Shown: piece by piece, positions 9,992-22,866 of the stretch
Numbering within the stretch: the stretch's first letter is position 1
Layout of the letters: every line of letters begins with the position of its first letter
Assembly (NCBI RefSeq): GCF_000801105.2
Contig: NC_079517.1
Span: 1,922,001-1,986,000, forward strand
Direction of reading: 5' to 3'
DNA: 64,000 nt
Origin: Raphanus sativus
Lineage: Eukaryota > Streptophyta > Magnoliopsida > Brassicales > Brassicaceae
Translations under genes and position numbers: made by a program
The notes under the pieces: generated by a model
Database searches by the model: none
The model's input: the letters and a program-made list of their open reading frames with translations, nothing else
What the model was told of the DNA's origin: nothing

Positions 9992-12900
9992 ATGGAGCTT
10001 TCACCTGAAGCCATGGAGAACCTTAACAAGATGATGGCTCAGCAGATCAAAGAGTCCTCTAAAGCTCTTTCCACTCAGATCACTGCTCAGCTCAATGAAC
10101 AATTAGCTCAACAGATGGATCAACTCAACACAAGAGTTGATACCACTATTAAGGAGATGATCCACGCAGGAGCATCCACTGGAGAAGAAACATAAGCTAC
10201 TCCTACCCCTTCGGAAGCTCTGCGTTTGCACAAGGGCAAAGGCCACATCGGCAGCTCAGCCAAACGAACCGGACATACATCTACTAGACCTAAGCCATCT
10301 CAAGATGTTCGGAACAACACTAAACCTCTTCCTTTTGATAATGCAGGTGCGAGAGGATCAGGAGCTGCTGCTCTACCTCCACGCTATCATAGACCCAGCA
10401 CCACCATAGGAGGACAACGTGTATTCTATGAAGACGAAGATGCCTATTACGATGATCAAGACCTTACGGATCGATCTCATGGCAGCACCATCCGTGCTAG
10501 AGACCGGGAACCTCGTAGAGACGTTGATCCTGTTCGACAACAGATCAAACACCTCAAAATTCGTTTTCCCTCCTTTATTGGTTCAAATGATCCTGAGTTA
10601 TACCTTGATTGGGAGCGTAAGATGGAATCCAATTTTTTGATCGCAGGTACTTATCCAGCCAACAAGGTGAAGATAGCCATATCTGAATTCAGCGACTATG
10701 CCTTACTTTGGTGGGAGAAGCTTTGTCTTACGCGTGCTCGGGCCAATGAAAACCCTATTACCACTTGGGCGCAGTTACTCATTCAAATGCGCAAAAAGTT
10801 CATTCCGGCTCACTACCATAGGGAGATTCTCAACAAGCTTAGGCGCCTAATTCAAGGTTCTAAGTCTGTCCGGGAATATTACCAGGAATTGGAAACTCTT
10901 TTGATTCGTGCAGGTCTCCAAGAAGGCAAAGATATGGTCATGTCTAGGTTCTTGGGAGGGCTTAACCGCGACATACAAGACAAATTGGAGCTTCAGACTT
11001 ACGTAGACATTGATGAGATGATTCACAAGGCAGAACTCATTGAAGCTCAAAACAAAAGGCGTACTAACAGATCATCCTTCTCGCCGAGAGACAACAACAC
11101 CATGTCTAAACCTGTCTCCTCCAAGGACACTAAGCCGTCGCAATCTGTGACAAAAGAGGGAGTAAAATCTGACATTAAACCCAAGTCTACTACGTCTCTA
11201 ACTGGTGTACGATGTTTCAGGTGTCAAGGAATGGGGCATTACAGTCGTGATTGTCCTAACAAGAAGGTGTTTATGTTACGAGACGATGGAGAAATCATAC
11301 CTCAATCCGAGTCCGAAAGAGAATCAACCTATGAGGAAGAAGAAGAGCTACCTCCTGTCATGGGAGAGCTCTTGGTAACTCGGAGAACCCTTACAGTTCA
11401 GCCTCAATCCGAGGAATCATGCCAACGAGAAAATCTGTTTCATACTCGTTGCCTTGTCAAAGGTAAGGTATGTAGTTTGATTGTAGATGGCGGGAGCTGT
11501 ACCAATGCAGCTAGTGAGGTGATGGTTCAGAAGCTTGGGCTAGAAACGCAACCACACCCACGGCCCTACAACCTCCATTGGCTTGATAATGGCAAAGGTA
11601 TTAACGTCAATAAACAAGTTAAGGTTATACTAACCATTGGCAGGTACGAAGACGAGATCTTATGTGACGTTATACCAATGACGGCTAGTCATATATTGTT
11701 GGGAAGACCATGGCAATCAGATCGTAAAGTTTCACATGATGGCTTCACCAACAAGCAGACATTCAACCACAAAGGCATAAAAGTGACCTTGCTGCCCATG
11801 ACACCTCACGAAATTTACCAGGATCAGCTCAAAGCCAAGTCCAAACCCACGGCAGAAGAGAAACCTTCTAACGGTCCAGTTCTATACCTTAATGCTAGGG
11901 AAGTTTCTGATTGTATTGATTCAGAATTACCTGTTTTTATGGTTATGTATAAGGAATCCCTAGTCAGTGCTAATGATCGTCTTGAGCTGCCTGTAGGAAT
12001 GTCTGATCTTTTACAGGAATTTAGTGATGTTTTTCCCGAAGACATACCAGCTGGACTCCCACCGATCCGAGGTATAGAGCATCAAATCGATCTAGTACCA
12101 GGTGCTCCTCTACCCAACAGGCCTGCGTACCGAACAAACCCGGAAGAGACTAAGGAGCTGGAAAAACAAGTCACTGAATACATGAACAAAGGATACGTAC
12201 GCCAGAGCCTTAGCCTATGTGCAGTTCATGTTCTATTGGTACCCAAGAAAGATGGCTCCTGGAGGATGTGTGTTGACTGCCGTGCCATCAACAACATTAC
12301 CGTCAAATACAGACATCCCATCCCACGCCTCGAAGATATGCTAGATGAGCTTTGTGGATCTACTATCTTCACGAAAATAGATCTAAGGAGTGGTTACCAT
12401 CAGATTCGCATGAAGGAAGGAGATGAATGGAAGACAGCTTTTAAGACCAAGCTTGGTCTTTATGAGTGGCTGGTCATGCCTTTCGGACTCACCAACGCTC
12501 CCAGCACCTTCATGAGACTCATGAACCATGTTCTCAGGGAATTCATCGGAGTATTCGTGGTAGTATACTTCGATGACATCCTCATTTATAGCAACGGTTT
12601 GCAAGAACACCTCTCACATATTCGTTCCGTTTTAAATGTTCTTCGATCTGAAAAGTTATATGCTAACCTCTCTAAATGTTCTTTCTGTACTAATGAAATA
12701 GTTTTTTTAGGATTTGTTGTGAGTGCAGGAGGAGTTAAGGTTGACGAGGAGAAGATCAAAGTGATCCGTGACTGGCCTACACCCAAAACCGTGGGAGAAG
12801 TTAGGAGTTTTCACGGTTTGGCAGGTTTCTATAGGCGATTTGTGAGAGACTTCAGCACCATTGCTGCTCCACTTACTGAAGTGATCAAGAAAGACGTTGG

Positions 12901-14866
12901 TTACAGATGGGAACCCGCCCAAGAAAAGGCTTTTGCAGCCTTAAAAGAGAAGCTTATCAACGCTCCTTTATTAGTCTTACCTGATTTTACAAAGACTTTT
13001 GAAATTGAATGTGATGCGTCTGGTGTTGGTATTGGTGCAGTGCTTACACAGGAAAAGAAACCAGTGGCGTTTTTCAGTGAGAAGTTGGGAGGAGCTACTC
13101 TCAACTATCCTACACATGACAAGGAACTATATGCCTTGGTACGAGCTCTGCAGACCTGGCAGCACTATTTGTGGCCTAAAGAGTTCGTCATACACACAGA
13201 CCACGAGTCCCTTAAGCACCTCAAGAGACAACAAAAGCTCAACAAAAGGCATGGAAGATGGATGGAATTCATAGAAACCTTCCCATACGTGATTCAGTAT
13301 AAAAAAGGTAAGGACAATGTAGTTGCTGATGCATTGTCCAGGAGGTATTCTCTTATCTCTACCTTAAGTGCAAAATTAATTGGTTTTGATCTTGTGAAAG
13401 AACTCTATGAATCTGATCTAGACTTTAAAGAATACTATTCCAAATGCTCTAAATTTGCTTTTGAGAGTTATTTCAGGAAAGATGGATATCTGTTCTACCA
13501 GAACCGACTATGCATTCCTACGGGAACAATCCGAGAACTGTTAGTGAGGGAAGCTCATGCTGGAGGACTTGCTGGTCACTTTGGTGTGGCGAAAACTTTA
13601 CTTAGTCTTCAGGATCAGTTCTACTGGCCCCATATGAAGAAGGACGTGGAGAAAGTGTGCTCTAGGTGTGCCGTGTGCAAGTTAGCTAAAAGCAAAGTTC
13701 AACCACACGGGTTATATACCCCTTTACCTATTCCTTCTCACCCTTGGACCGACATCTCCATGGATTTTGTCATTGGCTTACCTCGTACCAGAATTGGTCG
13801 AGATTCTATTTTTGTGGTTGTTGACAGGTTCAGCAAAATGGCTCATTTCATCGCCAGCCATAAGACAGACGATGCAGTTAGTGTTGCCAATTTGTTTTTC
13901 AAGGAAGTAGTGAGACTTCACGGAATGCCGAGGGTGATAGTCTCAGACCGTGATACCAAGTTCTTGTCTCATTTTTGGCGCACTCTATGGGCGAAACTTG
14001 GCACCAAACTTTCATTCTCTACCACGTGCCATCCTCAGACAGACGGTCAAACGGAAGTAGTCAACAGATCGCTATCAATCCTTCTGCGAACCATGGTTAA
14101 AGGCAACCTGAAGACATGGGAAGAGTATCTACCTTTTGTTGAGTTTGCCTATAACCACGCTAAGCATTCTGCTACTTTATTTTCTCCCTTTGAAATTGTT
14201 TATGGATTTAACCCCTTGTCTCCTCTAGATTTGGTTTCTTTGCCTTTGAAGGAACAGAGCAGCTTAGATGGGAAAAAGAAAGCTGAGTATGTACGCAGAC
14301 TTCACGTTAAAGCCAAAGAAAACGTATAAAAAAAGACCAAGTTTTACGCTAAACATGCAAACAAAGGGCGCAAGGAACTGATTTTCGAAGTGGGAGATCT
14401 TGTTTGGGTTCATCTACGGAAAGACCGATTTCCAGAAAAGCGGAAGTCTAAACTAATGCCGAGAGTTGATGGTCCTTTTGAAGTAATTCAAAGGATCAAC
14501 AACAATGCCTACAGACTTGACCTCCAAGGTAAGTATAACACCTCAAGTGCTTTCAACGTTTCTGATTTGCTTCCTTATGTTGCAGATTCAGATTTGAAGA
14601 CAAATCCCTTTCAAGAAGGGGAGGATGATATGATCATGGATGGTTCAAGCTCGGAGGAAGATGTTCCTGAGCCAGAAGGAAGGATCACACGATCTAAGAC
14701 CAAGGAGTTAGCTTCGGAAGCCAGAGTAACACGTTCAAAAGCTAAGGAGCTAGCTAAGGAAGTCCGAGCCTTGATTAGCACGGAAATGGATGATCATCAA
14801 ACCACTACTATCTACAACATATTCACCCATATTCCGCAAGAAGGACCAGGTGACTTATTTGAATAG
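9992..14866 (+). pseudogene. gag-pol polyprotein of the gypsy element, two in-frame stops
   Basis: One reading frame runs from ATG at 9992 to the stop ending at 14866, broken by TAA at 10193-10195 and TAA at 14327-14329. The order of domains is Gag, then a CCHC knuckle ([14 protein letters not shown], ~11213), a protease-like motif (IVDGGSC, ~11480), and reverse transcriptase with YFDDILIY (~12567). RNase H (~13000-13330) and an integrase HHCC zinc finger (~13555-13680) follow. The integrase core has three acidic positions in DFVIGL, SDRDTKF and GQTEVVN. A GDLVW-type C-terminal domain comes last. The final ~80 residues are encoded within the 3' LTR. Each stop could come from one C-to-T change in a glutamine codon. 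The rest of the frame is open, which fits a young copy. Confidence 0.92.
14612..14625 (+). other. polypurine tract
   Basis: The purine run AAGAAGGGGAGGA abuts the 3' LTR, whose TG begins at 14626. It lies inside the coding frame. It is the expected plus-strand primer for reverse transcription. Confidence 0.9.
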
Positions 14867-15503
14867 CCACAAAGAGGATAATGTGTAGTTGTACTCTTTC
14901 CTTAGAGAATGGGTTTGTCCTACACCGGGTTTACCATTCTCAAGGTTTTAACGAGGCAGGGCATTTTTTCTCTTCAATAAAGCTATTTGACTAAGCACTT
15001 GGTTTGATTTTGGCGCATAAAGACTTTCTTTATATCGCATGTTCTGTTGTTTTAATTTCAGACTTCATGCTGTTTTCTTTTATATTTTTAGAACTACTTG
15101 CTGTTTGTTTTAAAAGGGTATGTCGAAAACCCTAAGGCTCATGTGCCTCTCTGTTTTTTTAAGTTAACGTGACTTGGTGTTTAAGAATATCAGAGAATAA
15201 ACGTGAAAGAAACTTTTCCAGCAGAAACTTGTTCTCTCAAAACTGATTCATTCTAAACTTGGATCCGAGCCTCTAACGTGATCTTCATCATCCTAGAGTC
15301 TCTGCAAAACAGCAACCATTGTTTCCAACCCTTGGTTGTGTCGAAATCATTGTTCTCATACTCATCAATCTCGCCATCAATCCAGCCTCCAGATCTTCCG
15401 TTCATCATTCCATCACAACCTCCATTCTATCATTCATCACAAAATCTGTTCTTCGTTGCTTCAGCCTTTAAATATTTAGAGTAGCGTTCCTAGGATCGTA
15501 TCA
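14626..15503 (+). repeat. 3' LTR (878 bp)
   Basis: Same length and ends as the 5' LTR, with eight substitutions. The polyprotein frame continues into it to the stop at 14866. The encoded tail is acidic at first ([12 protein letters not shown]) and then basic (ITRSKTKEL and VTRSKAKEL repeats). Such a tail could act in chromatin targeting, by analogy with CRM elements. Confidence 0.95.
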
Positions 15504-15689
15504 ATTATGGATGCGATGAAAACAAATGGACTGAGGCGTAGAAAAACTGTTTGTTTGACTAAATTGTACATGACGGGTTTAGAAGAAAAATAATATCACC
15601 ATCCGCTTTGGATCCATGCATATCTTTCTAGTTGTAGTTAAGGAAAACAAAACTTTATCAAAAAAGTACACTACAAGAAAACAAATAAT

Positions 15690-16165
15690 TAACGAGGGCC
15701 ATTTTCCTCGTTAATTCCTCGTAAAAGGAGGTTTACGAGGAATTAACGAGGAAAAGCCTTTCGTCGTTTTTCGTCCGTCGTAAAAAAGGATTCGTCGCCA
15801 TTTCCTCGTAGTATAGCGAGGTTTCTCTTTCCTCGTAAAGACGAAGTTAATATTTCGTCGTAAGTTCCACGCCCCATTTCCTCGTAAATCACTCGCCTAA
15901 TTTCCTCGTACAAACCACGTGAACCTCGCGTCGTTACTTACACGTAAGATCCTTGAAATCATATCCTCGTAAATTCGATGTAATATCCTTGAAAGGATTT
16001 CCTCGTAAAATCGATGTAGAATCGTTGAAAGGTTTTCCTCGTAAAAACCTCGAAAGCCTTTCCTCGTAAAGACCTCGAAAGACTTTCCTCGTAAAAACCT
16101 CGAAACTATTTCTTCGTAAATTTCTCGGAAACATTTTCGTCGTAAATAACTCGTAGACTTCCATT
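15690..16165. repeat. left subterminal repeats of the CACTA element
   Basis: Many copies of short motifs related to CCTCGTAAA, TTTCCTCG and CCTCGAAAG occur at irregular spacing, mostly in one orientation. In En/Spm-type elements such arrays bind the TnpA-class protein. The matching right-end array is at ~22015-22365. Confidence 0.85.
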
Positions 16166-16343
16166 TTTCGAATTAATAAAATATTATTTGATAAATATAA
16201 TAATTATTAATTTAACAAAATAAAAATATTTAATATTGGATTTATAAATAAATTTTAAATAAAATTCACAAGCAACAAAATATTTTATATATAATTAAGT
16301 TTTGGATTTTATAATACATAAACCGAAAAAAAACTAAAAAAAA

Positions 16344-18021
16344 CTAAGGCTCGTTCATCGCCTCGTAGAATTCCTCGCTCCTCCTCGTAACATCCTCCTC
16401 GTTATGTGTGCCCGATGACTCGCCTGGAATGGGATTTTGTTGTTTCATGTTCCTCAACAAAGCTTCCCATTCCGGATTTGTGGACGCTATAACGTCGATG
16501 AAGGCTTCGAGTCCACTCACACGGCTTTTGGTCGCGCCCAGCTCGGAACGCAACTGAGTGACTTCTTCGGTCTGTCTCTGAGCATAAGATGATGTCGCTC
16601 TCGGGACATCATTGACGGAACCGATCCCCAACGTACGTCCCTTTTTCTTAGGGACAACCTTAAAAACAAAAAAATTATATTTGTTAGTTAAATTTAAAAG
16701 GGAAATTTAATCAATTAATAATTAAAAAGATATAATGTTAAAAAATTTACCTCCTCGTAAATCTTATCCACTTCAGTTGTGGATAAGGTAACTGGTAATC
16801 CGTCGCCGGACTGCCGGGTCAGCTGAGTCTGGCGCTCCTCAACCCGAGCAATTACGTTGTTGTAGATTTGCTCGGACTTGCCATCTAAAAACTGGCCCGC
16901 CTTGTTTTTGTGGGTCCGCTCGTAAAGTTCCGGAAGAGTCGGGAGACGTCCCAACTCTTTGGCCTAAAAACATTTAAGAAAATTGTTAGAAATATATTTA
17001 ATTATATTAAAAAATAATAATTAAATATTTAATTACGTACCATTTTCAAACGGACACCGGCATGTGGTTTTTGGCCCGTAGAGTGTAGCATCGGGCCGTT
17101 ACCGTGCTCGTCTACCGTGTTACGGGCGGCAGCACAAATGTTTGCGATCCTAATGGAGTTAGGATCCTTCCAGTAACGGATGAGGCCGTCCCAAACATCC
17201 GTGGTAAGCTCAGCGGGTTTGCCACGGGTGTACCCCTTGACGATCCAGGCACCCTTCCAGTTGCAAACCGTGTCCGACAAGCGAACTTGCGCCTTTTCGT
17301 AAAACGCCTTCCTCACTCTGTCACTGACCCCGATGGACCAATGATACTTTTGCTGCAAAAAAAAATTAATAATTAGTTAATAAAAAAAAAATTAATAATT
17401 AGTTAATAAAAAAAAAAATTAATTAATAGAATTACTTACAGCGTAAATCTTGAACCACGTCTTTCGGATGTAGATCGGCGTCAATTTCCAGTTTGGATGC
17501 GCCATGGAGAAGTAACCTTTAATCGTCTCGGTTACATCTGTCGCAAGGGAATTGTCAACCCCAAACCTGGAAAAAAATGAAAATTTAAATTATTTAATGA
17601 AGTTATAAATAAATTAATTATTTAAAAAATACACTTACCATAAAGTCCCGTCGGGTCTGTCGGGGTCTATGATTGGTAAACCAGCTCTGCCTGGCATACC
17701 AAGAATATCCTCGACAGTGTACTGCGAGAACGGAACAGTAGGTGGCACCATGAGATCGGGATGAACAGCGGCGGGGATCTCAGGAGGAGCCATCGGAGGA
17801 GGCACCGGAGGAGCCATCGGAGGAACCATCGGTTGAGCCATCGGCTGAGCCATCGGCTGAGGCTGAGCCATCGGAGGAGGAATCGGAGGGAAGAAATGCT
17901 GAGTCTCGGGAACAGACTCCTGATCTGAAGAACCTGAACCGCCGGCACCTGAAGAAGAACCTGGCGGGTCTAACTGACTACCAGGCTCACCGAATATCTC
18001 CCTGTAGTGAGCAGTAAGCAT
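16344..18021 (-). CDS. TNP1/Transposase_24-type protein of the CACTA element
   Basis: Five minus-strand exons: 18021-17639, 17566-17440, 17352-17041, 16963-16751 and 16658-16344. All junctions are GT-AG and in phase, about 449 residues. The N-terminal part is rich in proline and methionine (MAQP and PPMAPP repeats). The middle carries the conserved block [13 protein letters not shown] followed by AAARNT, typical of plant Transposase_24 proteins. A coiled-coil-like stretch ([13 protein letters not shown]) lies near the C-terminus. The start is uncertain: I took the first in-frame ATG (18021), but an acceptor-like CAG just upstream (18036-18034) suggests an extra 5' exon. The protein is thought to bind subterminal repeats; no lesion is visible. 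Confidence 0.8.
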
Positions 18022-18156
18022 GCGCTGGCGAACCTGCAAAAATATATTTTTTTGAGATTATGATCATCAATAATTAAAAAGCTATCATCAAAACCTCAAA
18101 CTCAATATTTTTTTTTATAATCGAATCACATGCATTAAGTCTGAAAATCAATCATA

Positions 18157-21100
18157 TTAAAACACAAATACATCAATCAGATACATTTTCGTCATCACTA
18201 GAAACATCATCATTTCATTAAACTCGTCTTCAACAGCTTCATCTGTGCCATCGTCGGTAAGATCTTCATACTCATGATTATGCGGATCAATGAGAAGAAT
18301 GTCATCAATTTGTTGTTCAGGTTCCTCGACTTCATTTATCTGTTCTTCTTGCAATGGTGGTTCTTCTCCACTTATGATTCGTCCTCGAGGTGTAACTTTG
18401 ATCACGGATAACCAATTTATTCCCGATTCTCTCATCCGAGGGTATGGAAGGTAGCTAACTTGATCTGCTTGTGAAGCTAAGATGAAAGGCTCGAATTTGT
18501 TTGTACCTGAAAATAAAGAAAACATAGAAATAAGCTTATTCTACTCATGTATGCCAAATAAAGAATTTGTTGTACCTTCTTCCACCATTGACATCAACTA
18601 CACCGAATTTGTTAAACCGAACACCTCTGTTGACGACGGGGTCGAACCACTCACATTTGAAGAGGACGCATTTCAGCTTCAATATCCCTGGAAATTCCAC
18701 TTCGATAATCTCTGTCAAGATACCGTAGAAATCGGTTTCCCCTTTCACACATATTCCATAGTTACTGGTTGCCCGCTGTCTACCATACTCATATGTGTGA
18801 AAAGTATAGCCTCGTGTGAAATACATCTGTGAAGTGGTGACCTTTACATGTGGAGATTGAATTACTTCATGTAACCACTTAGGATAATCTGCATCGTCGT
18901 CAAAATCAACCTGCAAAAACAAAGTGAACGTTAAAATACAAATCATTTATGAATAAAGAGTTTGAGTTAATACCTGACTCTTCAACCATTTTATAAAGTG
19001 TTGATCTTTCCTTTTGTCTACGTCAGTTGTGGATATACCAGGGAATGTTTCTTCGACTTGTGAAACAAATAGGCTGTAAAATCACTTTTTATATTAATTA
19101 ATATTTGGCAATTATATATATGTGTTAATTTATATATACGTGTCCATTTATGTTACCTTTCAAAATAACGAATCAATGGATCCTCACAATTAAGTAGAAT
19201 ATAGGTGTGTGCACTATGAGCGTCTTCTTCACTCGACCACCAAACCTCTTTGATTTTCCACCCAGTCGCCCAATCTGGCTAAAGATGTCTGGAACACCAG
19301 CAACTGCGTATGTTGGCGCGACACCACCATCATCATATCTCCTTGGAGCTCTTTTCCGAGTACGTACTTTTGACGCAAAGTAGTACGATGTGAAGTGAGA
19401 AGTTTCTTCCGTCAAACTTCCAGCAATTATAGAACCTTCAACCTTTGCAAGGTTCTTTGCTTTTCCCTTCAAATATTTCATGGCTCGCTCATACTGATAC
19501 ATCCATCCGTAATGTACAGGTCCACGAAGCAATGCCTCATATGGAAGGTGGACAGCTAGATGCTCCATTACGTCAAAAAACCCAGGAGGAAATATCTTCT
19601 CCAAGTTGCACAATAAGATGGGAATGTTCTCTTGAAGCTGTTCCACGACTTCTACTTTAAGGGTGCGGGTGCTCAGATCCCTGAAAAATGCTCCAATGCC
19701 TTGTATATTCCAAAAACAATTATACACATATTAGTCATATATATTTCAAACTAAATCATTATATATAAAATAACTGCAATAATAAATATAGTACCTGCAA
19801 GTGCTTCATGTACGTTTGTAGGAAGTAGCTCCGCAAAAGCAAAGGGAAGTAGTCGTTGCATAAAGACATGACAGTCATGACTCTTCATCCCAGAGAACTT
19901 TTGACCCTTTTCAACGCATCTAGACAGATTTGAAACATACCCATCGGGGAATTTCACTTCTGATGCTACCCAGTTGAACAACACCGACTTTTTTTCTGAA
20001 GACAATCTGAATATCGGAACAGGAACTTGCCCATTGCTGTTTATATGTAACTCGCTTCTTGAGCAAATATCCGGCAAGTCTAACCTTGATTTTATGTTGT
20101 CTTTTGTCTTCCCCGGGACATTCAATATTGTATTCATGATGTTCTCAAAGAAATTCTTCTCTATATGCATCACATCGAGGTTGTGGCGCAGAAGAAGATC
20201 CTTCCAATATGGCAACTCCCAAAATATACTCTTCTTGTGCCAGTTGTGATGAACACCGTAAGAATCAGGCATATTAGGGGGAACATGCCAATTACCACCA
20301 CGAGGAACTGTTTCCAAAACTCCATAGTAATCGAGTTGCTTTTCAGTTTCTTCTCCAGTTAAATATGGAGGAGGAGTGTCTCTCACAACCCTTTTGTGCC
20401 TAAACAATGTCTTGTTTCTTCGGTACGGATGGCCAATGGGAAGAAATCTACGATGACAATCGAACCAACTTGTCTTCCTCCCATTCTTCAGTTGAAACGC
20501 ATCTGTCGCTCCATTACAATATGGACAAGCTAATCTCCCATGTGTAGTCCATCCCGACAACATCCCATAGGCAGGAAAGTCACTTATGGTCCACAAAAGC
20601 ATCGCTCGCATCGTGAAATTCGTCTTCGTTGAGCAGTCATACGTCCTCTCCCCTGTTGACCACAAATCCTTCAACTCTTTTATCAGTGGTTGCAGGAAAA
20701 CATCCAGCGACCTTTTAGGATGTTTCGGACCAGGTATTAATATGGTCAAGAATAGCAACTCCCGTTGCATGCACATCTCCGGTGGCAGGTTGTATGGCGT
20801 AAGAAAGACTGGCCACAATGAATATTGTCTCCCTGACATTCCGAATGGACTAAATCCATCTGTGCATAATCCGAGATACACATTCCGGATATTGCTAGCG
20901 AATTCCGGATATACTTTGTTAAAATGTTTCCAGGCTCTTGCATCTGATGGATGTGTCATCTCACCATCCGTCTGAGTATGCTCGGCATGCCATCTCATCT
21001 TTCCAGCAGTCTGCTCTGATTGGTACAATCTTTTCAATCTGTCTGTAATTGGTAGGTACCACATCCTTTGGTACGGTACCCTATTACGTCCCCGTCCTTG

Positions 21101-21904
21101 CGGCTTGAATCGTGGCTTCTTGCAGAATCGACATTCTTCTAACTTCTCATCATTTCCCCAGTAGATCATGCAGTTGTCGATGCAAACATCTATCATCTCC
21201 GAAGGCAACCCAAGACTATACACCAGTTTCTGAATCTCATAATAAGAATCAGCAGACACATTGTCTTCCGGCAAATACTCTTTGAACAAGTCTGCCCATT
21301 CATTCATGCAACTTTCCGGTAGATTGTGATCAGTTTTAATATTCATCATTCTAGCAGCCAACGACAATTTAGAGAGACCTTCTCTACAACCACTGTAAAG
21401 TGGTTGATTCGCCGCATTTAACATTTCATAAAACTTTTTTGCATCTATGTTAGGTTCTTCATCTTCATCATGAGCTACAAATGCATCAGTTACCATATCA
21501 TGAACCCTATCAAAATCTACCATCTGCTCCTCCTGATGGTAACTAGGTTCATTATGCAAATGAAGAGCAACCGGTTCTTCCTGAAAATTGCTATTACTAC
21601 TACTAGCTTCATTCTGATCATAATTATTATAACCTTCTCCATGTTGAAACCAGATATAGTAATTTGGCGTGAAACCTCTATTTATTAAATGCTTCCAAAC
21701 ATTTTCACGATTTGCCAATTTCGAATTGTTGCATTTCCGACATGGACAGAACATCTTACCGCTTTCTAGGGCGAGCGGTGTGGAATCTGCTTGATGCATA
21801 AATGTCTCCAGTCCCGCAATGTATTCTTTCGTCACTCTCCCGTTAGCATCTCTATGCATATACATCCACCTCCGCAACTCGTAGACATTCCCAGAGCCTG
21901 ACAT
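18157..21904 (-). pseudogene. TNP2-type CACTA transposase with frameshift
   Basis: Exons on the minus strand are 21904-19795, 19699-~19148, 19073-18974, 18910-18576 and 18506-18157, with GT-AG junctions. The N-terminus (ELRRWMYMHRDANG, then CPCRKCNN) and the block LGLCTDGFSPFGMSG followed by ILIPGPKHPKRSLDVFLQPL are hallmarks of transposase family tnp2. The C-terminal DUF4218-like segment (LEKIFPPGFFDVMEHL) is in exon 2. In exon 2 near 19247-19252 the frame changes by one missing base: the WWSSEEDAHSAHTYIL-like continuation is only readable in another frame. The exon 4/exon 5 junction also appears out of phase by one base. The frameshift would remove the C-terminal third. Confidence 0.85.
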
Positions 21905-22014
21905 TTTTTTCCTTTCACGTTTTTCTTTTTTTTTTTGTTGGTGTGTTTAAAATGATGTTGAAACTTCCATATTTATAGAAAATTTTCGAATCTGGTAGTT
22001 GAAGTTTTGCGATG

Positions 22015-22365
22015 AATTTGCGAGGAAAAGGTAGGTAGCAAAAAAAAACGTGCTTTAAAATTCTTCGTTAAGTTCACGTATATCATTTCCTCGTAAAGGT
22101 GACGTAAATTTACGTTGATTTAACGAGGAAATTATATTTCCAGTTTTCCTCGTAAAGATAATGCAAGCTTTACGTGGTTTTGACGAGGAAAATGTATTTC
22201 CTCGTAAAGACCACGTAAAGTTACGTGGGCTTTACGACGAAATGTTATCTTCGTTAGTTTACGAGAAAATAACGAGGTTTATTTCTTTCGTTGTAAATTC
22301 CTCGTAAGTTCCTCGTACATTTACGAGGATTATATTTCCTCGTTAACTTTCCTCGCCAAAATGCT
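22015..22365. repeat. right subterminal repeats of the CACTA element
   Basis: Repeated TTTCCTCGTAAAG and GACGAGGAAA motifs in both orientations, with ACGTAAA-type palindromic blocks between. They mirror the left-end array and stop just before the terminal inverted repeat. Confidence 0.85.
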
Positions 22366-22822
22366 GTTTTCTTGTAGTGGTAGTTAGGGTCTGAAAAAGA
22401 TTTTGCGTTTTGATAGTTAAATCGATGTAGAACTAAAGTCCCGGTGCAAATGAGATTCATGCAGTTTTGTAGAATAAGTGTGGATTTGGTAAAAATAATT
22501 TGCAGTTTTGATAAAAAAAAATGTAAGACGATTTTGATTACAAAAATGATGAAAATATATATTTTAATATAATTAGAAATTAAATTTGTTTTCTTAGAGA
22601 TAATGTCTTAATATTTTTATTTTATATAATTTAAATATTAGAACTAATATGAAATAACAATTCTAATTATATATATTATTTTATATTATTAATTACTAAA
22701 ATTATTTTGAAATAAAAATACAAATCAAAATGTAAATAAAGTGATAAATAAAAATAAAATTAATGATTTCATTTTCCAATAACATATTTATAACACAACT
22801 GTTAAAAATGCATCGTAACAAT

Positions 22823-22827
<5 letters not shown>

Positions 22828-22864
<37 letters not shown>
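22828..22864. repeat. (TA)n microsatellite
   Basis: Continuous TA dinucleotides, about 17 units, in AT-rich intergenic DNA. Confidence 0.95.

Positions 22865-22866
<2 letters not shown>

Larger units (their letters stand above)
8938..15503 (+). mobile_element. complete Ty3/gypsy LTR retrotransposon (CRM-like chromovirus candidate)
   Basis: The 6,566-bp element is bounded by two 878-bp LTRs. It is flanked by the 5-bp duplication ATTAT at 8933-8937 and 15504-15508. LTRs begin TGATA and end TATCA. A Met-tRNA-type primer site, a purine-rich tract and one gag-pol frame lie in canonical order. The coding frame runs into the 3' LTR and lacks an obvious classical chromodomain; both traits are known from the CRM clade, so that clade is my inference. 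LTRs differ at 8 positions out of 878 (about 0.9%), seven of them transitions, so the insertion is evolutionarily recent. Two in-frame stops make the polyprotein non-functional as it stands. Confidence 0.95.
15669..22379. mobile_element. CACTA (En/Spm-type) DNA transposon, 6.7 kb, near-complete
   Basis: The ends are CACTACAAGAAAAC at 15669 and its reverse complement ending at 22379. They are flanked by a GTA duplication (15666-15668 and 22380-22382). Both subterminal regions are dense in short CCTCGTAAA-like motifs in both orientations, the expected binding sites of the TnpA-like protein. Two minus-strand genes lie inside: a TNP2-type transposase and, downstream of it, a TNP1/Transposase_24-type protein. 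The arrangement is that of an autonomous element, but the TNP2 gene has a frameshift. It begins 165 bp after the gypsy element. Identity is firm; activity of this copy is unlikely. Confidence 0.95.
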
